From Tieghemiomyces parasiticus (taxonomy: Eukaryota; Kickxellomycota; Dimargaritomycetes; Dimargaritales; Dimargaritaceae), in the NCBI GenBank assembly GCA_027575765.1, contig JANBPT010000094.1:1-64000 (forward strand): a stretch of 64,000 nucleotides of DNA, given 5' to 3'. A program made the translations under genes and the position numbers. Positions 11,243-26,787 of the stretch are shown here, piece after piece. Within the stretch, counting starts at the first letter, position 1; each line of letters begins with the position of its first letter. Under the pieces are notes generated by a model, which was not told the origin of the DNA, did not search any database, and saw only the letters and a list, made by a program, of their open reading frames with translations.

Positions 11243-12575
11243 CTAGGGCCACCCAGCCGCCTTCGCCATGCGGTGGAGCATCGTGAAGAAGAGGTGGCTG
11301 GGGAATCCGACCTGCCGTGAATAAGGTGGGGCGTAGTAGGTGCGATACAAACAGCAACGGTAGAGTGATTAATACACCGGATAGGGGCCCGTACCGGCGC
11401 CACAAAACACAGGCCGGCCTTGCCAGGCAATCGGGTCGACCACCAGCGTCTGGATAATTTGCTACCTACCACGTTGTAGTAATCGCCCTGGATCCCGGAC
11501 ACGAAGAATGCCGCCAGGCCTTGGTAGCCGTATGCGCCGGCCTTATCCATAGGCTCACCGGTAGCCACGTACGCCCGGAGAGCCTCCTCGGGGATGTCCG
11601 CGTTGAACGTGACTTGGGTGGTCTCCGTTGCACAGTAACTGAAGCAGGTCGAATCGGATCGTACCTGCCACATTGGTCGGGAAGCCCCGATGGCTATGGG
11701 ACCCGCCATTGTTGCGTCCGTTGGCGCTGACGGTACGGATGGGGCAGTCGGAAGTTGGTCCGGGGAGAAAGGCCCACCCAGAAGACAGAGCGCTGTGACC
11801 ACATGGTGCGGGTGGCCCCGGTAACTGCACAGGGTGGCCAAGGCCGCGGCCTCGTCAACCGGCTTCTCCAGAATACACCCGTTCGCGTATACTATCGTGT
11901 CGGCGCCGATGATGAGGTAGGGCCGGTCACCCGGTTGAAAGGCGGCCTACACGGAGACGGAACGAGGGAGGCATATCGACCATGGTGGTTAGGAGTCGAT
12001 ATTATTTAGGGGGGATGGGAAGTCTGCGTGTGAGAGCTTCTGCGTTTAATGTAGGGCGTAGGCTCCATTAATAAAAAACATACTAATCGACACTGGTCAA
12101 CTACCAACGGTAGATCAAGCAGTACCGGTTGGACTTACGTTTAAGCGCTCAGACACATCGAGGGCCTTACGGTAAGCATTCTCAGCCACATAGTCACCAG
12201 GATGCTGGAAGTGGGCCTTTTCAAGGTCCTCCGGGAAGCTGCTGACGACCACCTCAAACTCGATACCCTGGACATAGCGAGGCGAAAATGTTCCAATAGG
12301 CCATATTATAAGTAGTTACCCGGTGGAGAGAAGGTGTGTGGCTAGTCCGTGGACCGCCTTACTCCCAGGGACCTTCTCCGTTTCGTTATTTAAGCACAGA
12401 CTCCATGCGCGCTTACCAGATTGCGTAGAATGTCCAGGCGGCGAGGTGAGCCGGAGGCCAGGACGATGCGGTACTGCCGTTGCAGGTCCGTCAGAAACGG
12501 TACGGAGAGACTGGTCATGGGTGGAAGGGATTGAGGAGAATGCATAGGTTGAGGGTGGCGGGTTGGAGCGGTCAT
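11243..12575 (-). CDS. Maf-type nucleotide pyrophosphatase
   Basis: Maf/HAM1-like house-cleaning enzyme that hydrolyses non-canonical or modified NTPs (and dTTP/UTP in some members) to the monophosphate and PPi, cytosolic. Four exons, 12575-12417, 12267-12139, 11946-11470 and 11311-11243, join in phase to 277 residues. Seen: the signature RIVLASGSPRR (Ser41, Arg45), FEVVVSSFPED, the catalytic GADTIV (Asp112) followed by LEKP, and the C-terminal GEPMDKAGAYGYQG and NVVGFPSHLF blocks. Compared with the usual 190-210 residues it has a longer N-terminal tail and an inserted Pro/Ala/Ser-rich stretch of about 50 residues between the GADTIV half and the DKAGAYG half. The start is set at the first ATG (12575); an in-frame GTG lies just upstream. 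Confidence 0.92.
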
Positions 12576-13963
12576 GGTAGATGCTGGGCAAGAGGCCACA
12601 CTGGGGTGTTTATGTCATATCACCCAGCCTGTGCGTGGTGGGTAAATCCATTAGTCACACGGCAGGCCTTCAGCCCGCTAGAAAAAGCTGGTGGTGACCA
12701 CATCGCTGTGCTGCGGGGGTCACTGCCTGCTCAGCCAACTGACGAGCACCGGTTTTACTACGAACCTCAAGCTATCCCTTACAGACCGGGGTGATAACCG
12801 CTAGGCGAACCTTGTACAATCCCGCTTGCCTTATCACCCCAGGTAAGCCCCCTCCCCATAGCAGTTAAACTATCCACCAGAAAGCCATGCACCAAGTTAT
12901 ATTGTATTTAAAGAATGACCTAATCCATCAAGTCAATCGACTGAAGCGCGATGGTCATGGCACTCAAAGCTTCCAAAATTATCAACAGCTAATGGTACTG
13001 ATCAGGGATGTAGTACGTACACGCCCGAGTGCAGCTAGCTAGGTATGATATACATGCGCAAGCGCAAAGAAGGCTATCCGAGGAGCGGTGATAGCAGCAA
13101 ATGGACGCGGCAGACGAATTATCGGAGAGCTTGGGCTAGACTAAATAGATACCGAGGGGTTGATTATAGGGCTGGTGGCCACAGGGACGCCCCCTCACGT
13201 ACTGAAAGGCCCTCGGCGATCAGTCGGTGACCACGTCCCAGCCCCGATTCCACCACGGTAGACCCAGAGTTTTCAAGCACAGGGAGCAGGGAAGGATACA
13301 GACGGCGAATATAACGAACCTGATTGTAGAAAATGTGAGACTGTCAACGTTGAGTCAATATATAAGCGGATTGCGGTAGCGGTGGTGGTGACAGATTGGT
13401 AGCGACGGTTCCAAAAAATGAGGCGGATGATAAAGACAGAGTGGGAAGATGTACGGCAGGGCGAGGCTAAATAGAGAGACGGCGGGCTGGCAGATCGTCA
13501 ACCAGAACGGACGAGAAAGTGGTCCAACTATCTTTGCTAGGGCGAACGGGGACGGTAGGGGCCTGGGAATGAGCTGGAGGTGAGGTAAGTAAAGTGGGGG
13601 AAGGTTAGTCGGCAACGGAGGAGGGGGCTGAAGCGGCGACAAGAGGCGAGTGGGAGAGGGACGCGGGGAGGGGAGCTCCAGGGTGTCGCTCGTCCGTGCG
13701 CCCGCTACAAAAACAACTATGTCGTCGATGTTTCCCTCGCCGCTTCGCTTGGTCACTAGACGATAGTGATCCCCCAAAAAAATTCATATTGGATACTGGA
13801 CCGAGGCCCAGTGGGACGGGGTGGGCTAGTAGGCACAAAATAAACCTAGGGAAGCGACGCCGCTCCTCATGGCTAAAACGGGCTTTTGATTGCTGCTGGT
13901 AAAAGATTAGTCGGGAGTGGACCTCATGTTTGAAGGGTCCAAACGATAAGTTATCTGGTAGTA
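12576..13963. other. Intergenic, no supported gene
   Basis: About 1.4 kb between Maf and THP3. A minus-strand open frame at 13355-13777 begins at a TTG and turns into a Pro-rich translated pyrimidine tract; I could not connect it to a start. Nothing else seen. Confidence 0.45.
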
Positions 13964-15983
13964 CTAAATCTGCCCAGTAATGTCCGACTTGCTGGCTTTG
14001 GTCAGGCACTGCGTGATGGCTGACAAGGACTCTTTGCATTTTAGCACCGGGCGCCCGGCCTTATCTTGGGCGAGGGTGGCGTTGTACTCCTGGAGTTGGG
14101 CCTTCGTCACCTCGACGCTGGCGAAGGCCAATTCTTGACAAATGAACTGTACCGAGAGGTCGCTGCGGTAGCTGGAAAAGGGTAGGGGAAAAGGTGGATA
14201 TTGTGTCAAAGGATAGGGGAGCGGTTAGAACCGGTATACCTAACGAATAGAAGCCGCAGGGGGTGGTTTAACCCGAAGGCGCCATGAATACCGCCGCCCA
14301 CGCCATTGCGGGGTTACTCACCTCTTGGACATCGCCATGAGGGCCAGTACGCGCTCCCGCGGGACAAAGTGGTTCATCAGGTAGACGTTCATATTGGGCG
14401 CGGACCGGTACAGTGTGAAAAGGCGGTGGTAATTGGATGTGACCACGGCAGTGCGCACGTTCAAGGCGTGCTCGACAGCCGGGTTTCGCTTCTGTTCAGG
14501 CGTAAGTTGGGAAAGAAGATGGGCCATATCTATGGGAAAGTAGGGAGTGAAAAGAAAAGTGAGCAGTAAAAAAAGGTAGGATTAGTGGCCGAGGACTGGA
14601 AGGAACGACGGGACCGTTACACCGCGTAAAAATAGAGGCCTCAACAAAAAGATTAACCAGGGGACCAAAACACTTACCTGACTTCTTCTGTACGTGGATC
14701 AGGTATAGAATACGGTAGGCCAGAAACTCCAGCTCGTGGCCAGTAATAGCCAACCGATACAGCTCAGCGAGCTTGGTCTGGCAGAGGTTGTACTCGCCCA
14801 GGTCGCCCGTTTCGATAGCAATGCGGGCGTGAGTTTCGTACACCCGGACTGTGAAGGCGTTCTGGATCCGCTGGACGGTCAGATCTTGGCGGACGGATTT
14901 AAACTGCTCACGAATGAACGGATAGTTCCGCTCCTTCTGCCATTTGGTTAGGAGGTGGTCGAGCGTTCGCGTGAGCACGGCCAAGGGTCGCACCGTCCGC
15001 GGGTCAGGCGCCGAGGTCAGCCGCAGATACGGCTTCTCCAGCTGCGTGCTGGTTCCCACGATGGTGTGTTCATCCCAGTCCAGCACCCCTTCGCCCACGT
15101 CAGCCGCTGGTTCGGCCTTGGCCGCCGGCTCGGCGCTGTCTGTTGTTGGCTTGCTAAACCGTGCCGCCCGCTGGGCCAACATATCCGGGCTGTCGGCCGC
15201 GCATTTGACCGCCTGCTTTTTTACGGCATTTTTGGCCCCGGGTGCTGTCTTGGTTTTGGCCGTAGGTAGCAACTTCGGCGGGGGGTTGGGGGTCGGTTTC
15301 TGTACTGGTTGGCAGCCAGCCGGGAGGGGTTCCCGTTCCCATTCGGTCTGCATGAGTAGACCTTCCTTGATCTTAGCCATGATGAGCGACTTGAGTTCGG
15401 TCTCCACCTGAGCCCTGCGGCTAGAGTCTGTGGCCTGGTAGGCCCGGGTGACGTAGTCACGGAGGTCCGGCGGCCAGCTGCGGGCCACTGACGACTCCTT
15501 GGACGCGTCAAAGGACGGGACGGGGGCCTGGGACCCTGATTCGACTTTGACCGTCGGATGGCCAGTGACGGTCAGGGCCGGCTTGGCTTTAGGCCCACTG
15601 GTACTGCCTCCCTGCTTGCCGGACGGGGACTTGCTGGTCCGCTTCTTTTTATTGGGCGGCTTCACAGCTGTGTATGCGGGTTGGTCCTGGGACGGGGGCG
15701 GGGCGGCGAAGGTTGGGGGTTGTTGCATCGCCAGCGGGGGGGCGGGGGAGGATGCGTGATTCGGTGGGGCTGAGGGATAGCCCCCACCCGGATATCCATA
15801 AGCAGCATAATAGTAAGCTGCGGGATCAGCAGCGTAGGCCTGCTGGGCAACGGAATCCTGGGTAACAGCCGCGTCCGTCGGGTAAGCGTACCCGGTGTGC
15901 CAGGGGTAGACCGGGGCAGAGGCCGCCGGGTCGGTAGTGGACACAGGGGGCGCTGATTGAGCAGCGGCAGCTTCGTAATTCAT
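13964..15983 (-). CDS. THP3: THP3/LENG8-like SAC3-GANP domain protein
   Basis: Nuclear protein of the Thp3-Csn12 type (human LENG8), linked to transcription elongation, splicing and mRNA export. Three exons, 15983-14678, 14529-14322 and 14171-13964, join in phase to 573 residues. Residues 1-140 are low complexity (Ala/Pro/Tyr/Gln), then a basic patch KPPNKKKRTSKSPSGK that could be a nuclear signal. The SAC3/GANP domain starts near 330: RPLAVLTRTLDHLLTKWQ, then EQFKSVRQDLTVQRIQNAFT and VYETHARIAIETGDLGEYN, all hallmarks of the THP3/LENG8 branch, and runs to the end. It lies head-to-tail behind Maf. Confidence 0.93.
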
Positions 15984-17635
15984 TTTAGCTTTCGGGACGG
16001 TTATGCTTAGTAACTGGTTTCTAGGTAGAGGATAAAATAATCTGGAGATGCGAGGACCGGATGAAGAAGAAAGAATAGGTCAGAATGAGAAGAGCGCAGT
16101 GAGAAAGAATGCCGCATAGAAGCAGACGGGGATTATACTATAGTGGAGTAAAGAGAAAGACCAGCTGACCTGCAGGCTATGAGGAAATTGAGCCACTGTG
16201 CAAGTGGGAGATGGAGTGGGCCTGCCTCGGTTACAAGGCCGACTGGTTTGGTAGGAACAGGCTGGTACAGATTAGTCCCACCGTGGTACGAGAACCGAAC
16301 ACTGCTTTATGGCCCGGCTAAATCACATGATTCAAGCTGGGAGTTTGGTTTCCTTATACTTACAAACTGAAAAGCGATATGGTGGTAGAAGTAGTATAGT
16401 GCGTGGGACGGTCAGGTACTCATGGTGAAAGTTCAAGTAGCACTGGGTTGATATCATCCTTATGATATTATTTTAACAAAACCAGGTGCGGTAGGGTGGA
16501 ACCTGGGGCTAGGTATATATAATAAATAGTGGTTAAATTAAACTGGATAAGTGTATTGCATTCATTTATTGCCAATTTTCAAATGAGTTGGATATATTAG
16601 CAGTTGTATATAAACCTGGTTCTTGGTCCACGATAACCAACTAGGGGGCTTGGCCGGGGACTGATAGGTGAACAGTTATCTTGAGCCGATCAGGGGTAAG
16701 TTGTCAGGGAAGGCATTAGGCACTATTAAAATGACGAGAGTTAAGAAAACACCTATTTCGTTAGATGACAGGAGATGATTCAGGCGGACTTGCCGTCGCT
16801 TCATGAATAAAAATAGGAAAAGAGTGTATCAAGGATGTGCTCACGGTAGCTACTTTTTTTTCCGCTAGGGGGAATTATAGAGAATCATATTGACCTTGAC
16901 CATTGGTAGGCCGTCATATGAGACCAAACTCGAGAGGCGGCAGTAGTCATAGCTGCCAGGTTCTGACAAGGTTGGATGAGTAGACAGGAAGGGTAAGGCG
17001 TAATTCGGATGTGATAGCCTTGGTCAGCCCAGTAATGACGGTGACGTTAGTCGGGGGTATTTCGGCCACCACGCGGATATTTCTCTCCAGCCATTAGGCT
17101 TCTAGCCAAGTTTAATGATATGCTCGTCTTCACTATTGCAGTCCTGGCAGGTAATTACAACCTAGCTCTATTGAAACAACCGCATTCAGAAAAAATAATA
17201 TCCTGGTCAAGTGCAGCAAGTTGACATGTCGATGGTTGGCTGGTAACATATCTTTTATATGGAAGGGGGTGGCTTAGCCATACCGCCGCCATTACCACCT
17301 GGGTTGTCTTGGGAACCTTAATCCCACGGCTTTACACCTCTGTCAGCCATTAAAAGGGCAACAGTACGTTTGGACTGTCGGTCAGCGCCACTCGTATCCA
17401 GTTACAACCTTACACGGCTACCAACCCTAGCCTAGCCCCTATCAAGTTGCTTGAGGATGCCTTGACTACACTCCACAGGACGGCAGCTCTAGTAAACCTA
17501 TCACCTCTTCCTCTGCCGACAGTGGAGACAGTCATAGTATCCACAGGCCATCTCGTCACCAGCGGCTGGACCAAAGCTTCCCTCCCCATCTCTCTCTTCA
17601 TTGTCGTCATTCTCGCCCTCGCCAGTTCGGACGCC
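15984..17635. other. Divergent intergenic THP3 / PIG-P
   Basis: About 1.65 kb between divergent start codons, AT-richer in 16370-16620. It must contain both promoters; no gene or repeat recognised. Confidence 0.45.
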
Positions 17636-18476
17636 ATGGCAACGTCCACCGGCCCACTCATGGGCGCCCTTAATCATCGGGAGCCCAAGACACCCAAGTA
17701 CGAGATCTACGGGTTCTTCATCTACATAATGTCGTACCTCGGATTCGGTAAGTGTAAAGGAAAGTAAACCTAACCGCCGAATGCCAGCGGGCTTCCCATC
17801 GCAAGCATGGGTAGGAGGGCATATCCAGCGGCCCGCTTTTCAGAAATAAAACAACATATTGCCCATGTTAATCAGCCTGCCTTGTCGACATTCCCCGCGG
17901 GCCGGCTCTCCAGCCCTGTTTGTCGTCTGGGCGTACGTACCGGACGTCATACTACACAGCATTGGTATCCAGTACTATCCCAGCCGGTAAGCAATGGTAT
18001 ATTTCACTACATATTATACCGGTGTCCTCCTACTCTGGGGTCCATAACCAATGTGCCGCAGCTAAGCTATTAACCTACCTCTGATCTGCATTGCCTTCCC
18101 CCCCATCTCCGCCAGGTACTGGGCGCTGGCCATCCCAGCCTGGTTCGTCATGCTCATCGTCTTCATTTACATGGTCTTCTATTCGCTTAATTTATTGCAC
18201 ACCCCGCCCCTGTATTCCTATACGACGATCACCGGTAAGTGTGTAACCTATCCGAGGTAAGAGGACCATAATAATCATTGATCTCATTACCCATGGTTAA
18301 CACTGTAGCTGTCGTCGCATTATTGATACGCACCGCGGCCAACATTCTACATTTTCCGAGCAGATAAATACGCCATCGAGCGGACCGACGAGGCTGAGGA
18401 CTACCAGGATCCCGATTCGATTCCTGAGATTTACGACATACCCATCAGCGAGGTCAATCGATACGTGTACCAATAA
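17636..18476 (+). CDS. GPI19: GPI-GlcNAc transferase subunit PIG-P
   Basis: Subunit of the ER complex that transfers GlcNAc to phosphatidylinositol, the first step of GPI-an anchor synthesis. Four exons, 17636-17747, 17914-17986, 18116-18234 and 18364-18476, join in phase to 138 residues. The PIG-P pattern is clear: KYEIYGFFIYIMSYLGFALF (TM1, about 24-45), WAYVPD...LHSIGIQYYPSRYWALAIP, then TM2 (about 70-90) and a conserved acidic tail IPEIYDIPISEVNRYVY. The ATG at 17636 is the first in frame; an open extension upstream has only a TTG and reads as a hydrophobic translated leader. A consensus AATAAA overlaps the stop at 18475-18480. Confidence 0.95.
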
Positions 18477-20600
18477 TAAATTCACCTACTACATAACCCC
18501 TTGGCGTAAGTTAGGGGTTGCTCTTCTGTCTACGGCGACATTAAAGACTTAATAAATGTTGTCGGCATCCGAAAGCCGATGTCCAAATAATCATTCAAGC
18601 CACGGTGACGCCGTGCAGGCACGACCGCAAACTTCCCTAGCACTGGCAATTGGCCAAAACCAAGTGAGCCACGAACCCATTCGTGACTCACCACCGGGGC
18701 CCAATCTCGCGCACCTCTCTCGACTATATAAGCCGAGTGTCGTAGGGGAAACTTCCCTAGAGGAAACTAGAGGCTAATATTCGAGGAACTAAGGTCTAAT
18801 AAAACTGGGATAACTTGAAAAGGCGAACTGGTAGTGATTGAACGGTTGGTTGGGTGATAAGCTATCGTTCATTGAGTAGCGACCGAAAGGTCTTTTATAG
18901 TGAAGGATGGCTGGCATCCTTCATAATGGCTACAACTTGGGCTCAGAGCGAACCCCAGGACGATAGTGCGGGGAGGGGCTGGCGCCCAGGCGAATAGGGA
19001 AAGCAGTTGCGCGGCTGCTAGGCCAATATGAAGAGTATTGATGGAAGGAAGGCCCTAAGCGGATAGAGGCGGAGAAGCAGGTCAAGGAAGATGGTGATGT
19101 CCAACGGATCAGGAAGGTTGGCGTCGCTACAAAGGGATAAGAGAATAAGAAATAACGGACTAAGGGAATAAACGAAGGCCCGCGCAGGAAGAAGGAAGAA
19201 AGAAGGAGCTTAGGTAAGGAGAAAATGGGCGGCTGCTGATCGGATCACTAGTTGTGGGCACCACACCAAGAGACCTCTACCAATGCCTTTCTACCTTATC
19301 TTTATTACACCTTGCGATTCTTGCAATCAACTACTCCCCGGGGTTCTGGATTACCACGCCGTCAGTCATTAGGTTTATCGCAGCCCTGCGTGCGAAAGGG
19401 TAATATGAAAAACGAGATTTAGACATTCAAGCTCTCGACTGGAAGCCATGTAGGCGCTGATCGGGGGGGGGGGGTGCCCTGCATATGGCCAGGAATATCC
19501 GTATGGGTCTAGTGTTAAAATTAGGAGATCAAATCAGTCCCCTTTTACCCACTAGTGTTCTCCGCCGTGACCACCCGCCCTGAATGGTAGTTGTCTATCG
19601 GAACATTGTTGGTCATAATAATGTAGCAGCTATTATCCCATAGTGAAAAAATTGGGAATTCCAACATATAGCCTCGCAAATGATGTAAGGTGTCGTCAGC
19701 TCCGCCACGCTACCAGGGATAATTGATTATAATGTATGACTAGCTCCCACACTGCCGCTGAAATCAACGTCTCTCCACCAGGGTCAAGATTCAAAGTGCC
19801 GGTCCCCACTCAGCCATATCTCCGAAGCGCAGCGCAAGCCCCCCCCATACGCTCTCGGTGTTCCCCAGCTCACCAGAACATGAATACCGGAGCGGAGCTG
19901 ACTACCAAACTGAGCTGTCTCACGCCTTACCGCACCACTATTTACCGGAGACTAGCCCGCTTCCGCAAAAACTAGTATGCCCTTGAGGCCAACCCTTTGG
20001 TTTGACCGTCCATCGAATAGTATCAGTAATTGGACAGGAGCGAGGTGCAGGAGTCTACAGTGGACGAGCCTTGCTTACCTCTTGGATAGCTGGACCAGCC
20101 TTACTCTCTTTTCCTTACCAAAAAGTTCATTATCCCGTAGGAAATCCCGGTGATTGCGCGACTACGTCTACTACGGAGGCCTCCAACCTTCAGCGACAAC
20201 CAAGGCCCCATTTAGGATGCGGTTTATGGGCATACGCTTCACGGATTTTGGCAGGACCAGTGGCTGTCTGGTGCATGCCATTATCTTAAGTGGCGTGACC
20301 CAGGTCTACCCGTATGCCCATTCTCGAGCGTCAGTCCCTATATATGGCGTTTGGAAGGGAACCCGACACTGCTTCAGGCGGGCTGAACCCCGTCCGGGAA
20401 TCGAGGTCTGTTGGACCTTCGGCCCAATAACTATGGGGCACGTATTGACACGCAATTAAAGCTAGCCCACCAAGCCACCCGCACGGATAGGCAATACTCA
20501 ATAGAGAAGTCGATTAGAATAAACTTTACTCGATACAGCCCTGTCGTCTGTTCGTGCTAGGGATTGTGATTGGAGAGGATCTCACTACCATGGTAGTGTG
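18477..20600. other. Intergenic with dispersed repeat
   Basis: About 2.1 kb. 18830-19090 is a repeat copy (separate entry). A TATATAAG box at about 18725-18732 is not followed by a convincing gene. The rest shows only short unsupported frames. Confidence 0.45.
18830..19090 (-). repeat. Dispersed repeat copy 1 (TATAAAAG core)
   Basis: Diverged direct copy of 38980-39245. Shared blocks in order on +: TCATTGAGTAGCGACCG / TTATTGAACAGTAACCG, GGTCTTTTATA, ATCCTTCATAATGGCTAC, GGACGATAGTGCGGGGAGGG followed by GGCGCC, and AGGCCCTAAGCGGATAGA. Read on the minus strand it contains TATAAAAGACC followed about 20-25 bp later by an A-rich AATAAA-like site, as in an LTR core. Marked minus for that reason. 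It could be a solo LTR or other non-autonomous element. Confidence 0.6.
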
Positions 20601-20997
20601 CTAGGCCTGCGTCCGCTGGGGGAACGCCTTGCCTAAGCCCAGTCCGAGACAACCTGTCGGGATTGTACATATGGTGTTGCAAGGATTCAATCAAGGGGGG
20701 ATGGGTTAATTGACACTGGCACATGTCGGCCGGGCCATCGCCGTCTAGGTGAATTGGGCTCGCGTCTGTGACAGGAGCTCCGGCCCTGGACTTACCTATC
20801 CCGATGGCCACGAGGCCGAGCCGGCGGTATTTAAGTGCGGGTGCCAGTTTATACGCCTCGGTAAAGGCGAAGCCGGCTAAGCCTACGAAGGCAACGGTGC
20901 CGACGATCCGACAAGACTGACAAATTGGTTGTTCACCCGCTGGGACGGACTCGGTAGGAAAGCCAGCGGAGCCAGGATTGGCGGCACTGCGATTCAT
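20601..20997 (-). CDS. DMAC1-like small mitochondrial membrane protein
   Basis: Two exons, 20997-20796 and 20653-20601, join in phase to 84 residues. It shows a PICQSCRIVG motif (CxxC before a Gly-rich helix), a first membrane helix TVAFVGLAGFAFTEAYKL and a second LGLVAIGIGCLGLGLGKAF. This is the pattern of DMAC1/DUF4536, a distal membrane-arm assembly factor of complex I. The match is to a short pattern, so the family call is moderate. It is divergent from SR140. Confidence 0.6.
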
Positions 20998-21462
20998 CGT
21001 AAGCGAGGAGGGAGGGGTGTGAAATCAAGAGTTGGAAAAGTCCCTAAAGGGTGGGTGAGGCGAGCAAAGGCTGTTTGGGCAAGATGAATCCACTCGTCAT
21101 GCGTGAGTGGCAACTAAGGCCGGGTAATTAACGTCAGTTGGGCCGTACCAAAGCTCCTTCCTAGTCCGCAGTTTAAGGCCTCCACATGGCCTATGTGCCA
21201 GCAGGATCAATGAAGTAGGGCAACTACGAGGTGCCCCTAGGCAGCCTTTGACTATGGCGTATGCACCTTGTGCCAGGATTGTCCAACGTTGCAACTTCCT
21301 GACTCAAAATACCCTTCAACTGTACATTCCGTTCATTTACTACCAATTCAGTTATCCTCCGTTTCGCAGCCCTGGGTGGGAATATTTGCCCCCTCCCGAC
21401 ACCATTTGCATCTCGGCAACCTTACACCACCTGCTTAGGACCGCAACGCCGTACCTATCGAG
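20998..21462. promoter_or_regulatory. Divergent intergenic DMAC1-like / SR140
   Basis: About 465 bp between two start codons facing apart; the 3' 150 bp is a pyrimidine-rich leader for SR140. Nothing else seen. Confidence 0.45.
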
Positions 21463-25728
<4,266 letters not shown>

Positions 25729-25926
25729 TGGCCTATCCGTCCCGCGGCACACTCCGCCTTTCACCGTATTATATTGGGCCGCCAGCAGTTTGGCGACATG
25801 CTGTCAGGCCCCGTTGCGAGGCTGTTGAAATCACTTTTCCGTCGTGGTCATGACCGGTCACGCGTCGTAAGTGGCGAGAGGACCATCATTGCATGTCGTG
25901 CTTTTGCCCCTATTGAATGCCCCGGC

Positions 25927-26787
25927 TCATAGATATAGTCTATCATAGATGGAATAGCTCCGTGCTGCATAAGCAACACTCGACCCGTTGTTAGCAGGAG
26001 TGGCCCCATGGAAGATGGGCGAACTATTGGCCCTAGGTGAATCTGCCATTAAATGGGGTTGCAATCCAAAGGTAACGGCTCGCTGGAATAATGCAGCTAA
26101 CGATTGCAGAGGAGCTGGGAACCAAGAGAATAGATATCGTGACTGATACACATAGGAGGGGGTGAGTTGAACGCCACATCAAACAAACCTGTATAGCACT
26201 AATAGCCGAGCTGACGGGGCACGAGGAATGACCGGTACTAGTGGATCGCCTAGCAGGTAGCTGTCAGACCGGATGAGGTTGATCAGCCCACCAGCCACGA
26301 ACTCGGCCAGCGACGTAGAGACTGAGTTGACAGATCGAAATTTCTGGGGTGGTAAGGCTACTTATTAAGCCACCGACGCAGCCATGCGACACGACGACGT
26401 CTAGCACGCACCTGAGTAATTTTGAAGTTGTAGGTGGCGTTGCCCCCTAATCTGACCAGGTGGGGTGCTGCCAGTGGTCACTGAGAGGGCAATGTAAGAA
26501 AGGGGGACGTGACGAGATCGTATAAATGCATGTAAAATCGAGCTACCTTCACACCTCAATGGCTGCCCTTTTTAGAAAAGCCAGCCGAAACACCTACCTG
26601 CATTGGGATATTGGGGTATCCGAACACATACCTGGTTCCGTGGGAATAGGGGGGGGGTATTCAGCTTGCCAATGCGGGCCATGACCTGCCACTTACTTGC
26701 CCGGGTAGGTGCGCATAGCCAGCTCCGGCATCTTTGGAACCCACGGTTGGATCGGCTTGCCTCAATAGTTGACGGTAAGCTGTACAT
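25927..26787 (-). CDS. Hypothetical protein, four exons
   Basis: Not recognised. Four exons join in phase: 26787-26598, 26480-26412, 26321-26185, 26142-25927, giving 203 residues. The acceptors of exons 2-4 are good (for example GCCCTCTCAG) and the donors are GTAGGT, GTGCGT and a weaker GTTTGA. The product starts MYSLPSTIEASRSNRG, has a hydrophobic stretch SLAEFVAGGLINLI near residue 90 and a second around RYLFSWFPAPLQSLAALF, and ends SIYDRLYL. No Cys pattern or catalytic motif is visible. It is convergent with SR140. The agreement of three junctions supports a gene, but further 5' exons are possible. Confidence 0.5.

Noticed and set aside
13355..13777. 140-codon minus frame with a plausible start GDHYRLVTKRSGEG
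   Set aside because: Begins at TTG, then becomes a Pro/Leu/Ser translated pyrimidine tract; no domain and no splice partner found.
17447..17635. N-terminal extension of PIG-P
   Set aside because: Only a TTG start is available and the family N-terminus begins about 25 residues before the first helix, fitting the ATG at 17636.
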